Source: Lacinutrix sp. Bg11-31 (GTDB lineage Bacteria > Bacteroidota > Bacteroidia > Flavobacteriales > Flavobacteriaceae). From it: a stretch of 64,000 nt of DNA. Shown here piece after piece: positions 20,367-28,108 of this stretch. A program made the translations under genes and the position numbers. Below the pieces are notes generated by a model, which searched no databases, was not told the DNA's origin, and saw only the letters and a list, made by a program, of their open reading frames with translations. The stretch covers positions 930,001-994,000 of the forward strand of contig NZ_CP025118.1 of the NCBI RefSeq assembly GCF_002831665.1, given 5' to 3'. How positions within the stretch are numbered: the stretch's first letter is position 1; every line of letters begins with the position of its first letter.

Positions 20367-21830
20367 TTATTTTATAATTGTTATTGAGCCTTTAATTACT
20401 TCATTATCTGGCGTTGTTATTATATAATAATACACTTGATTGATGTTAGTAATATTTAAATCGTTCTCTGGGAAATTGTTGAGGTAATCGTTTGTTTGTA
20501 ATACTACTAATCCACGATTGTTTAATATAGTTACTTGTGTATTAGAGCCAGTTACGTATTTTGTTGGTATAATCCATGTATCATTAATGGTGTCTCCATT
20601 AGGGCTAATAAGATTTGGAATTTTTTCTACTTCAGGAAAAGGATCAAATGCTTCTACTATTTCGAATAAAAAAGTTCTAGAAGCGGTACAGCCAGAATTT
20701 TCTGTAACAACCACTTTGTAGTTTCCAAAAGCTGTAGCATCAAAAGTATCTTCATTAGCACTAGAAATTAAAACGTTGTCTAAATACCATTCAAATTCTG
20801 GAGTGTTAGCAGTATTAGAAATTATTATGGTTAAAGTATCTTCTGCTTCAATAGTATTTGTTTCATCTACATTAATAGAGGCGTCAAAAAGTTCACTTTG
20901 CAATACAATAGCTCCAGATGCAGAGCAGCTTCCTAAGTTTACTTGAACCGCATAGGTACCAGATTCTATGGTTTCATACATTTGATTAGTTGCGCCTGGA
21001 ATAATAACACCATCTTTAAACCACTGATAACTATTTCCTCCAATAGTACTTAAAGTTGTTGCACCTAGATCTGGACAAAACGGATTCCCTAAACTTGAAG
21101 AGATACCTGCATCTGCTTGTCCTGAAGTAACAGAACTAATAGTTACGCGATTAGAAAACGAATTTGAAGTACAACTACCATAATTCGTTTCTACAAAATA
21201 AGTGCCTTCTTGATTTATTGTAAGTGATGAACCTTCTGACACAAAAATAGAGGTCGTTGCACTAGTTTCTTTATACCATTTATAAGTAAGCGATGGATAA
21301 TTTAAAGGAGAATCATTATTACCTGAGCCAGGATTATCTATAGTTAGTAAATAGCTTCCGCCTGCACAATAAACTCCAGTTGAGACTAAATTATTTATAG
21401 TAAATGGAGCATCTTGAATTTTATAATAAGCAGCAAAAGGTAAAGAACCAGAACTAGTTGCAACAGGTGCACTACTTTTTATACGAATTCTATAGTTTTC
21501 TCCAGCAGTGGTGTTTGGTAATGAAAAATCTAATGTTGCTGGTGAGGTTGTTACCGTTCCAGAATTTGATGTAAATATAATAGTTGCGTTTGAAAAATCG
21601 CCATTAGCATCGGATAACTCAATTAAAAATTGATTTGAAGTATTTAACCCGTTCTCTGGAGAAAAAACAAAAGTAGTAGAGTAGGTGTTAAAATTAGCAC
21701 TTGCGCATGCTTGACTAAAGCCTAAATTTGGAGTTCCAATTACTATTTGTGAATTAACTTTTTCTTGACAAATAAGAATTAGAAAACAGAGTAATAAATA
21801 TAGTTTGTATTTTTTTTTGTAGGTGTACAT
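20367..21830 (-). CDS. sprC: SprC-like secreted protein with T9SS type B sorting domain
   Basis: This 487-residue exported protein has an N-terminal signal sequence (hydrophobic LYLLLCFLILI) and several Ig/PKD-like beta domains. Its C-terminal domain of about 85 residues is of the gliding-motility type B class (starts near PNLISPNGDTINDTWIIP). It is the first gene of the operon, one base before sprD, matching the position of sprC in F. johnsoniae, whose product is linked to SprB function. The assignment relies on synteny and the sorting domain more than on sequence recall. No canonical TAnnTTTG promoter was found in the 110 bases upstream, so it may be read from the promoter at 23286-23316. 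Confidence 0.78.
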   Translation of the reverse strand: MYTYKKKYKLYLLLCFLILICQEKVNSQIVIGTPNLGFSQACASANFNTYSTTFVFSPENGLNTSNQFLIELSDANGDFSNATIIFTSNSGTVTTSPATLDFSLPNTTAGENYRIRIKSSAPVATSSGSLPFAAYYKIQDAPFTINNLVSTGVYCAGGSYLLTIDNPGSGNNDSPLNYPSLTYKWYKETSATTSIFVSEGSSLTINQEGTYFVETNYGSCTSNSFSNRVTISSVTSGQADAGISSSLGNPFCPDLGATTLSTIGGNSYQWFKDGVIIPGATNQMYETIESGTYAVQVNLGSCSASGAIVLQSELFDASINVDETNTIEAEDTLTIIISNTANTPEFEWYLDNVLISSANEDTFDATAFGNYKVVVTENSGCTASRTFLFEIVEAFDPFPEVEKIPNLISPNGDTINDTWIIPTKYVTGSNTQVTILNNRGLVVLQTNDYLNNFPENDLNITNINQVYYYIITTPDNEVIKGSITIIK

Positions 21831-21940
21831 TGGGTTAGCTGGTAATTTTCTTTTCTATAAGCAATTAGGTTTTTTAGGTTTAGGTGGGTTTGATTTTAAG
21901 CTTTAGTTTAAAGGATAAGTATTTAAATATTATAATCTAT

Positions 21941-23239
21941 TTAGTCGTTTCTAGAAGCAACAATTCGGTTAATTCTTAATCTGTAATCTGGATGTTTAGA
22001 GTTCTTAGCTTCTATAAAAGTTTCAGAATCTGGACCTTTAGAGTATACATTATTAAATGCTCTACTACCATACCAATTTTCTAAATCTTCATTACTACTA
22101 TTGTCTTTAACAAAAATATTTCCATTACAATTATTAAAATAATTGCTTGTAAATACTATTTTTTCCAGGTTATCATTATTTACCGTAATCTTATTATCCA
22201 ATATTGCAGCAGGATTAAAGCCAGAGATCACACTCTCGTTTATTTTAAAAGCAACTTTATTTCCAATATAAATAGCTTCATTTACTAAACCAACTTTAAT
22301 ATCATAGTCTAAATCACTACTAAGGTTAATTAAGGTAAGATTACCAGCATCAACTGTTGTGTTGTTTTTTGTTAAATCGGTATTCTCTATTGAATCATTA
22401 TTTAATACATATAAGCACCTTGAAGCTTCTGCTCTAGACACATAAGGCGATTTTATAGCAAGAGAATTAGTCATTGTGCATTGTGCACCATAGTTTATTA
22501 TATAATCATTACTACTAGATTTATAAGAGACAAACTTGTCTAAAGTTAAAGCACCACCAAGAATAGCAAACGAGTTACCTTCACAGTAAGTTACCATTAC
22601 ATTTTCTAGCGTTGTTGTATTACCAACACCTGCTAAAGTAAGGCCGTTAAAATAACCATAGTCTTTAGTCCTTTTGCCTGCATACTCAATTCTAACATAG
22701 TTTAAAATTCCAGAATAGCTTTCTGGATTATCACCACCATAGCTTATATTTTTAGCATCTGTTACATTTAAACCGTAATTTAAAACGGTATCATTATTAA
22801 TTATATTTGTTGGTGCATTACCCAGAATAAAAAGGCCTCCCCAATCTCCAGGTTTTTTCACACTTTGGTTTGATGTAAAAATAATTGGGTCTGTATCTTC
22901 TCCATTGGCAACAATTGTAGAACCATTACTTATAGTAAGCGAGCCTTTAGTTTTAAAGTCGCCCATTATTATTGTTCCAGGCTCAATTATTAATGTAGTA
23001 CTATCTGTAACAAAGACATCACCAAGTAAAAGGTAAATCTCGCTTTTATATAATCTTGTGTCTTTAGTAATACTACCACTAAGAATTTGAGTAGGCTTAC
23101 CATATTCAACTTTGTTTGGCTTAAATTCTGTCCAAGGATTAAGCCAGTTTTTAAAACCAGTTATTCCTTTTTCTTGTTGAGCGAATAAACTACTTAACGT
23201 AACTAATAAAAGCAGAGTAGTTAAAGTGATTTTTTTCAT
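21941..23239 (-). CDS. Exported right-handed beta-helix-like protein
   Basis: The 432-residue product has a signal peptide (KKITLTTLLLLVTL, cut near FAQQ). The start at 23239 is chosen because the in-frame ATG at 23305 lies upstream of the promoter at 23286-23316. Motifs typical of a Bacteroidota cell-surface family are clear: TTLIIEPGTIIMGDFKTKG, GDWGGLFILGNAPTN, YGGDNPESYSGILNYVRIEYAG and FNGLTLAGVG. They form beta-helix rungs. The family often carries an acidic DDDFDTDFG-type rung; here the equivalent place reads SSSNDYIINYGAQ. The function is unknown. The gene lies 110 bases before sprC with no terminator between, so cotranscription is possible. Confidence 0.7.
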   Translation of the reverse strand: MKKITLTTLLLLVTLSSLFAQQEKGITGFKNWLNPWTEFKPNKVEYGKPTQILSGSITKDTRLYKSEIYLLLGDVFVTDSTTLIIEPGTIIMGDFKTKGSLTISNGSTIVANGEDTDPIIFTSNQSVKKPGDWGGLFILGNAPTNIINNDTVLNYGLNVTDAKNISYGGDNPESYSGILNYVRIEYAGKRTKDYGYFNGLTLAGVGNTTTLENVMVTYCEGNSFAILGGALTLDKFVSYKSSSNDYIINYGAQCTMTNSLAIKSPYVSRAEASRCLYVLNNDSIENTDLTKNNTTVDAGNLTLINLSSDLDYDIKVGLVNEAIYIGNKVAFKINESVISGFNPAAILDNKITVNNDNLEKIVFTSNYFNNCNGNIFVKDNSSNEDLENWYGSRAFNNVYSKGPDSETFIEAKNSKHPDYRLRINRIVASRND

Positions 23240-23285
23240 AGTGGTTAAATTTATTTTATAGATTATTGGGGAATAATTTACATAC

Positions 23286-23316
23286 CAAAGATATGAGTAT
23301 TTCATGTTAAATGCAA
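23286..23316 (-). promoter_or_regulatory. Promoter of the beta-helix gene, possibly also the spr operon
   Basis: On the minus strand, TTG (23316-23314) and TATCTTTG (23293-23286) are separated by 20 bases, a full match to the Bacteroidota consensus. Transcription should begin near 23279, leaving a 5' leader of about 40 bases before the ATG at 23239. Confidence 0.7.
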
Positions 23317-23479
23317 AAAATATCGACGAAATACACTCATTAAATTTAATTATATTATTTTTCTTACAAAATTTAATTTTTATAGATAGTTATTCATTAG
23401 TGGAATAAATACTTTTAGTAAACAAAATAGAATAAGCTAATTTTCTTAAGACTTTAGTAATAATTTAAGGCTTAAGATA

Positions 23480-23932
23480 TTAATCCACTTTAAAATCGTT
23501 ATAAGTATGAAGTGATTTTAATGTTTCTTCATAAAATAATATCGCAGCTATAAGATCTCCAGAATCTGAGTATGGTAATACTGATTTCTGAAACTCTACA
23601 GTACTATCAAAATATTCTACAGAAGCTTCACGATTTGCTTCTAAGGCCTTTATATTTTCTTTTGTTTCAGGAATACCTAAAGAAGCCATAGTAACATTTG
23701 GTTTGGTTGCAAATGCAATATTTGGTAGAATATTTACTATTACTTCAATACGTTGTATATATAGGGTAAGTAAATCGCCTTTAGATAGTTTGTTTAATTC
23801 GTCTAGATTATGGTATTTACTAATACTTACTTTTCCTGTAATTAATTGAGGTGATTTTTTCTTTGTTTGTGCGAAACCGATACTTATAAGCATAAAAAAA
23901 ATAACGGTAAAAAGTGTAGTTTTTGCTTTCAT
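23480..23932 (-). CDS. Small exported protein of unknown function
   Basis: The 150-residue protein has a clear signal peptide (KTTLFTVIFFMLISIGFAQ). The mature part is mostly helical and charged, with no cysteine and no recognised motif. It reads like a soluble periplasmic protein. It is monocistronic on the minus strand, with a well-formed promoter at 23958-23987, and the next gene on that side is the beta-helix gene 240 bases on. I do not recognise the family. Confidence 0.65.
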   Translation of the reverse strand: MKAKTTLFTVIFFMLISIGFAQTKKKSPQLITGKVSISKYHNLDELNKLSKGDLLTLYIQRIEVIVNILPNIAFATKPNVTMASLGIPETKENIKALEANREASVEYFDSTVEFQKSVLPYSDSGDLIAAILFYEETLKSLHTYNDFKVD

Positions 23933-23957
23933 TTTGGGATATTTAATATGTATAAAA

Positions 23958-23987
23958 CAAATCTATACAAATAATTGAAAAAAACAA
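23958..23987 (-). promoter_or_regulatory. Promoter of the small exported protein gene
   Basis: TTG (23987-23985) lies 19 bases before TAGATTTG (23965-23958) on the minus strand, a full match to TTG-N17-23-TAnnTTTG, 26 bases upstream of the ATG at 23932. Confidence 0.65.
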
Positions 23988-24279
23988 CTCTATTTGTATT
24001 TTTCTTTATGTTTTTTCATCGATTAAAATACTTTATTATCAGATAAACGGTTTGAATGTTGGGTAAAAAGCTGATTTGTACGATAAAGTGTTTTGGGTGA
24101 AATATTAGATATTTAATTCTTAAAAAGGATAAAATATCAAATTTTAATGTTTTTGTTTTGAAGGTTTATAAATAATAATTACCAAAGCTTAGAAGTAGAT
24201 TTAAGAATTAAGCCTTTTGGCATTTATTACTAATTTTGATGGTTTAAATATGCTTAACAGTAATTTGGAGTATTTGTTC
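23988..24279. other. AT-rich spacer without a recognisable gene
   Basis: Both strands are interrupted by stops, and no hairpin with a T-tract, tRNA or repeat was seen. With the remnant at 24280-24450 it forms the 525-base gene-free stretch between 23932 and 24458. Confidence 0.5.
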
Positions 24280-24450
24280 ATGTTAAAAATAATAATAGCC
24301 CAACAAATTTATGCGACTTGACCAACTTTAATTCAAACGCCTGGTGGTTTAAAAACAGAAGGTTGTGCAAATAATGTTTCTTATTTCGATATTTCGAAAA
24401 ACGCATTTAATCCTACACTTGTAGATTTAGAAAATAATAATTGTATGTAA
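24280..24450 (+). pseudogene. Possible remnant of a small exported-protein gene
   Basis: In one frame an ATG at 24280 opens a short hydrophobic stretch ending AQQIYAT, then a TGA at 24319. The same frame then stays open for 42 codons to TAA at 24450, reading PTLIQTPGGLKTEGCANNV and onward with normal protein-like composition. A single stop codon in otherwise sensible protein sequence suggests decay of a small gene. No family was recognised, and chance is possible. Confidence 0.25.
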
Positions 24451-24457
24451 TAAAATG

Positions 24458-24826
24458 TTATTCTATAATTTCGCCTTTCTCGTCGGCTACTTTTTTTCCC
24501 CAATCAGCAATAGAAATCAATACAGGAGCTAAGCTTTCCCCAAAAGGCGTTAAGGCATATTCAACTTTTAATGGTGGTTTTTTTGTGTATACTTTACGTG
24601 TAATTAAACCATCTTGCTCTAATTTTTTAAGTTGTAAGCTTAAGGTGCGCTCTGTAATTGTAGATATTAATTTATACAATTCATTATAGCGTTTTTTTCC
24701 ACCAACAAGATAAATTAAAATCACACTTTTCCATTTGCCACCAATTAATTCCATAGCAATACTTGTAGTACAAGAAAACATTTTGTCGTTAAACTTAATA
24801 AGTCGTTTTTTGTGTTCTACTTCCAT
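24458..24826 (-). CDS. HxlR-family transcriptional regulator
   Basis: This 122-residue winged-helix protein contains the HxlR signature: CTTSIAMELIGGKWKSVILIYL near the N-terminus, RYNELYKLISTITERTLSLQLKKLEQDGLI as recognition helix and wing entry, and YALTPFGESLAPVL. C19 sits where thiol-sensing HxlR proteins (YodB, HypR, QorR types) have their conserved redox Cys. The gene is divergent from a nitroreductase, the usual target of such sensors of quinones and other electrophiles. Both promoters carry the same 17-bp palindrome (24878-24894, 25014-25030), indicating autoregulation and control of the neighbour. Confidence 0.9.
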   Translation of the reverse strand: MEVEHKKRLIKFNDKMFSCTTSIAMELIGGKWKSVILIYLVGGKKRYNELYKLISTITERTLSLQLKKLEQDGLITRKVYTKKPPLKVEYALTPFGESLAPVLISIADWGKKVADEKGEIIE

Positions 24827-24833
24827 AATTTAA

Positions 24834-24849
24834 TGTGATAATTTTCACA
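24834..24849. promoter_or_regulatory. CRP-like palindrome in the hxlR leader
   Basis: TGTGATAATTTTCACA is a perfect TGTGA-N6-TCACA, the classical enterobacterial CRP core. It covers the predicted hxlR transcription start and abuts its -7 element. No regulator recognising this exact geometry is known to me in Flavobacteriaceae, so its role is uncertain. Confidence 0.3.
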
Positions 24850-24878
24850 AAACTACAATACTATCTTTAATTATACAA
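24848..24878 (-). promoter_or_regulatory. hxlR promoter
   Basis: On the minus strand, TTG (24878-24876) is followed after 20 bases by TAGTTTTG (24855-24848). The HxlR-type palindrome at 24878-24894 abuts the -33 element. Confidence 0.65.
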
Positions 24879-24894
24879 CTATACTTTTTATAGT
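24878..24894. promoter_or_regulatory. HxlR operator, copy 1
   Basis: ACTATACTTTTTATAGT is an imperfect palindrome differing by one base from the copy at 25014-25030. It touches the -33 element of the hxlR promoter, a position suited to autorepression. Confidence 0.6.
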
Positions 24895-24980
24895 GCTTTT
24901 TTAAATTTATAATCATTTGTTATTCAGTATATTAATAAAAATAATAGCGTTGTGTTTTATACTATCATTTTCGACCGTTA

Positions 24981-25011
24981 TTGCGAGATAACAAAACAGT
25001 TATTACTTTTG
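24981..25011 (+). promoter_or_regulatory. Nitroreductase promoter
   Basis: TTG (24981-24983), 20 bases, then TACTTTTG (25004-25011) match the Bacteroidota consensus. The predicted start near 25018 falls inside the second HxlR operator. Confidence 0.65.
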
Positions 25012-25013
25012 CA

Positions 25014-25030
25014 ACTATACTTTTGATAGT
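25014..25030. promoter_or_regulatory. HxlR operator, copy 2
   Basis: ACTATACTTTTGATAGT repeats copy 1 with one substitution and covers the expected transcription start of the nitroreductase gene, a repressor position. Confidence 0.6.
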
Positions 25031-25069
25031 ATATTGACACTATAAACGAATGAGTTAAAAATTAAACAG

Positions 25070-25744
25070 ATGAATACACCAAACATTAAAAAAAAAGACA
25101 TTATTAATGCTTTTCAATTTAGACATGCAACAAAAGAGTTTGATACTACTAAAACAGTTTCAGATGAAGATATTAACTTCATTTTAGAAACAGCACATTT
25201 ATCACCAAGTTCGTTTGGTTTCGAGCCGTGGCATTTTGTAGTAGTTCAAGATAAAGCATTGCGCGAGTTATTAAAACCTGTAGCTTGGGGAGCACCATTA
25301 AAATTAGACACTGCAAGTCATTTTATTTTGGGTTTAAGCATGAAAGCACCAATGGTAAAGCACGATGCAGAGTACATTATGCATATGATGAAAGATGTAA
25401 AGCAATTTCCCGAAGATGTTATTGAAATGTATTCTAAGTTTTATAGAGAGTTTCAAGAAAATGATTTCAATTTAAATACAGACAAAAAATTATTAGATTG
25501 GTCTGCAAAGCAAACTTACATTGCTTTAGGTAATATGATGACTTCTGCAGCTTTAACAGGTATTGATAGTTGCCCTATTGAAGGATTTCATCAAGAAAAA
25601 TCAGAAGTTTTATTAAAAGAAAAGTTTGGGATCGATACAGATAAATATGGTTTATCATTTATGGTTGCTTTTGGTTATAGAAAAGAAAATCCACCACACG
25701 AAAAGTCTAGAAGAGATTTTAAAGATATTGTGACTTGGAAATAA
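25070..25744 (+). CDS. NAD(P)H-dependent nitroreductase
   Basis: The 224-residue FMN nitroreductase has the classical N-terminal FMN-binding segment FRHATKEFD, the conserved HLSPSSFGFEPWHFVVVQD loop, and the C-terminal GIDSCPIEGF and FMVAFGYRKE motifs. The family length is usual. These cytoplasmic flavoproteins reduce nitro compounds, quinones or enals using NAD(P)H. The gene is divergent from the HxlR regulator and carries one of its two operators, so it is probably induced by electrophiles. The nitroreductase encoded at 35029-35661 is a different subtype with low similarity. Confidence 0.9.
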   Translation: MNTPNIKKKDIINAFQFRHATKEFDTTKTVSDEDINFILETAHLSPSSFGFEPWHFVVVQDKALRELLKPVAWGAPLKLDTASHFILGLSMKAPMVKHDAEYIMHMMKDVKQFPEDVIEMYSKFYREFQENDFNLNTDKKLLDWSAKQTYIALGNMMTSAALTGIDSCPIEGFHQEKSEVLLKEKFGIDTDKYGLSFMVAFGYRKENPPHEKSRRDFKDIVTWK

Positions 25745-25949
25745 ACTAGTAAGTGTTGTTTAAAAATTGAAAAACCATCTACAATTTTTCTTGCAAGTAA
25801 TTTCCCTAGCTTTTAAAAACACGTAAATACACGCTTAATTTTAAATAAAATCAAACTTAACTTGCTGTATATTAATTTTTTATTAATTAATCTGTTAGTG
25901 TAATATTTATATTTCAATTGGATTTTTTAATAACTTAAAAATTTACATC

Positions 25950-27179
25950 ATGGAAACACTTGAAATTAAAAGCACACAAAACGCTATTACTGTTATTAAA
26001 GACATGCTAGACAACAATCCGCAACTTTCGGGTTTATTAGTAGAGTCTATTAATGCAGCAAGCAATGCAGCAAATGGAACTTTGGATCAAGAATTATACG
26101 ACTTGTTGTATTGGCCAACAACAGAAAGTGAATGGATTAGTTACATCGTAGAGTTTAGCCAATGGATACCGCATCAAACCCGTTTTGAGGGTTGGAAAGA
26201 TCCAGACACAGGCTACACACAAGAAGTGTACGATAGGTTATGCCATTTCTATTATTTAATAGACCAAAAAGTAGGACCAGGTAACACAACCATAGTACAA
26301 AATTTAGATGGTTTTAAAGAGTGGTTAATAACCTATGCTAATTTATGGGGAGATTTTTTAAACACTACAGACTCTTTTAACGATACCATTTGGCAATCTT
26401 TTAAAGACTATGCACCATATTATAGAATAGACGATTCTCTAGTAAACGGTAAACCAAATAACCCAAGTGGTTGGTTAACCTTTAATCAGTTTTTTGCACG
26501 CGAGTTAAATCCAGGTTTACGTCCAATAGCTGGTGTTGGTAATAATGCAACAGTAGTTGCACCAGCAGATTGTACGTATCGTAAAATGTATCCAATAGAT
26601 AAAGATTCTAATATTAATACCTCAGTTTTAAAAGGCACACATGTAATTGGTAATATTAACGATTTGTTAGAAGGCAGTCCATATGCTAACACTTTTGCAA
26701 ACGGAACCTTTGTACATTACTTTTTAGGTCCATATTCTTACCATCGTTTTCATGCTCCAGTATCTGGTTTGGTAAAAGAATGTCGTGCAGTAACAGGTTT
26801 AACGTATTTAGACGTTAATATTACCGATAAACAATTTAGTGCACCAGATGGATCAGATTATCCAGCAGCACCAAAAGAAGGCTACGAGTTTACGCAAGCC
26901 AGAGGCATACTAACCATAGATACCACAAATTCTAATGAAGGAAATAGAGGCGTTGTAGCAATAATACCAGTTGGTATGTGTCAAGTATCTGGAGTACATA
27001 TGAGTGCTACAGTAAATAATAACATTGCAAAAGGAGAGGAGTTTGGTTACTTCCTGTTTGGAGGCTCAGATATTATTATGCTTTTTCAAGAAGGACAAGC
27101 ACCAGTAATAGACAAAACTGAAGATTCTTACCGTTATTATGGTACAGATATTAGTACAGCTCCTTATAGCAAGAAATAA
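25950..27179 (+). CDS. PsiD-like phosphatidylserine decarboxylase family protein
   Basis: The 409-residue protein has the PSD core in its second half: HRFHAPVSG with H265 and H268, CQVSGVHMSATVNNNIAKGE, and the C-terminal G371-G372-S373-D motif, where autocleavage before S373 would create the pyruvoyl cofactor. Bacterial membrane PSDs use LGST; the GGS form and the long N-terminal domain (about 1-180) resemble PsiD-type enzymes, which include fungal tryptophan decarboxylase. No signal peptide or membrane helix is apparent, so a soluble amino-acid or amine decarboxylase is more likely than a phospholipid enzyme. The substrate is unknown. The gene is monocistronic with a terminator at 27211-27235. 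Confidence 0.8.
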   Translation: METLEIKSTQNAITVIKDMLDNNPQLSGLLVESINAASNAANGTLDQELYDLLYWPTTESEWISYIVEFSQWIPHQTRFEGWKDPDTGYTQEVYDRLCHFYYLIDQKVGPGNTTIVQNLDGFKEWLITYANLWGDFLNTTDSFNDTIWQSFKDYAPYYRIDDSLVNGKPNNPSGWLTFNQFFARELNPGLRPIAGVGNNATVVAPADCTYRKMYPIDKDSNINTSVLKGTHVIGNINDLLEGSPYANTFANGTFVHYFLGPYSYHRFHAPVSGLVKECRAVTGLTYLDVNITDKQFSAPDGSDYPAAPKEGYEFTQARGILTIDTTNSNEGNRGVVAIIPVGMCQVSGVHMSATVNNNIAKGEEFGYFLFGGSDIIMLFQEGQAPVIDKTEDSYRYYGTDISTAPYSKK

Positions 27180-27210
27180 CTAGTATATAGCAATATCTAT
27201 TTATAAAAAG

Positions 27211-27235
27211 ACCAAGTTTTGAAGCTTGGTTTTTT
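27211..27235 (+). terminator. Terminator after the decarboxylase gene
   Basis: Arms ACCAAG (27211-27216) and CTTGGT (27225-27230) with an 8-base loop are followed by a T-tract, 32 bases after the stop codon. Confidence 0.75.
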
Positions 27236-27299
27236 ATGTTTTAGAATTTTATTTTAAGATTTTCTGTGAAATTAAACCGTTCTAAACCTTATCATTCAA

Positions 27300-27824
27300 T
27301 TAACATTTAGGTGAAGTTATTGTAAGTATTCCGTTTTTAGAAACGATTCCAAATGTTGTTACTTCTAATGTGCATTTTGGCTCGATAACAAATTTTACTC
27401 TTCCAAAAACTTCAAAATCTTCTTTAGATTTTATGTTAATGGCTTGCGTATAGCTTGTATTTGTTGTTACCCAATTTGCTTTGTGATTACCAAAACCTTC
27501 AGGACCAGATACTAGTTTAGATTTTGGAAACTCTTTAATATTACCATTAAAATCTATAGCAGTGTAATCGCCTAAATCCATATGGAATTTTCCGCTAGCA
27601 TTTCCTTTATAGTTTGGAGATATAAAATGCGATCCATTTTTTAACTCCATTTTAACGATTAAGTTGGCTAGATTGTTTTCTGCCTTCTCTATATCGATCT
27701 GCATAGTATATTCAGCATTTTCAATTATAATGCCTTTATAATCTATAGCACTTTCAATCTTGTTGTTATTTTTAGAGCTATACATACTAAATAGCAATAC
27801 AGTAATTACAATAAACTTGTTCAT
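27300..27824 (-). CDS. Exported protein, DsbD N-terminal-domain-like
   Basis: This 174-residue protein has an N-terminal hydrophobic stretch (KFIVITVLLFSMYSS), after which a lipoprotein Cys would be expected but Ser is present, so it is not a canonical lipoprotein. The mature part is beta-rich. The pattern GFGNHKANWVTTNTSYTQ then DFEVFGRVKFVIEPKCTLEV resembles the immunoglobulin-like N-terminal domain of DsbD-type thiol reductases, as I remember it. Two cysteines remain (EPKCT and the penultimate residue). No DsbD membrane part follows. It is monocistronic; the function is uncertain. Confidence 0.5.
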   Translation of the reverse strand: MNKFIVITVLLFSMYSSKNNNKIESAIDYKGIIIENAEYTMQIDIEKAENNLANLIVKMELKNGSHFISPNYKGNASGKFHMDLGDYTAIDFNGNIKEFPKSKLVSGPEGFGNHKANWVTTNTSYTQAINIKSKEDFEVFGRVKFVIEPKCTLEVTTFGIVSKNGILTITSPKC

Positions 27825-28108
27825 AATTTTTTGTTTTATAATTTTGAGTAAACCTAGAGTTAATAAAGGCTGAAAGTGTCAAACAAATGCAAAAAAAGTG
27901 TAAAATTGTTGTTATTGCTTTATAGAATAGACCAAACTTGTGAGGCTTTTTTTTTGTTTTAAGATTTATTTTAGGAGAATGAGGATTTCCGTAAGGATTG
28001 TGTTTTGTATTAGTTTATTTTCCCTTAAAATGATAAAAAAAGATAGTTACTCTTTGAATAACAAGTTTAGTTGAAAGGAGTATTTTATTAATGTTAGAAT
28101 AAAAAAAT

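Noticed and set aside
23305..23305. Upstream ATG as the start of the beta-helix protein
   Set aside because: It lies upstream of the predicted -7 element, and a signal peptide begins at the ATG at 23239.
24969..24990. Copy of the CGTCATTGCGA-type intergenic repeat
   Set aside because: Only a short similarity (CGTTATTGCGAGAT) exists, and the stretch is explained by the nitroreductase promoter.
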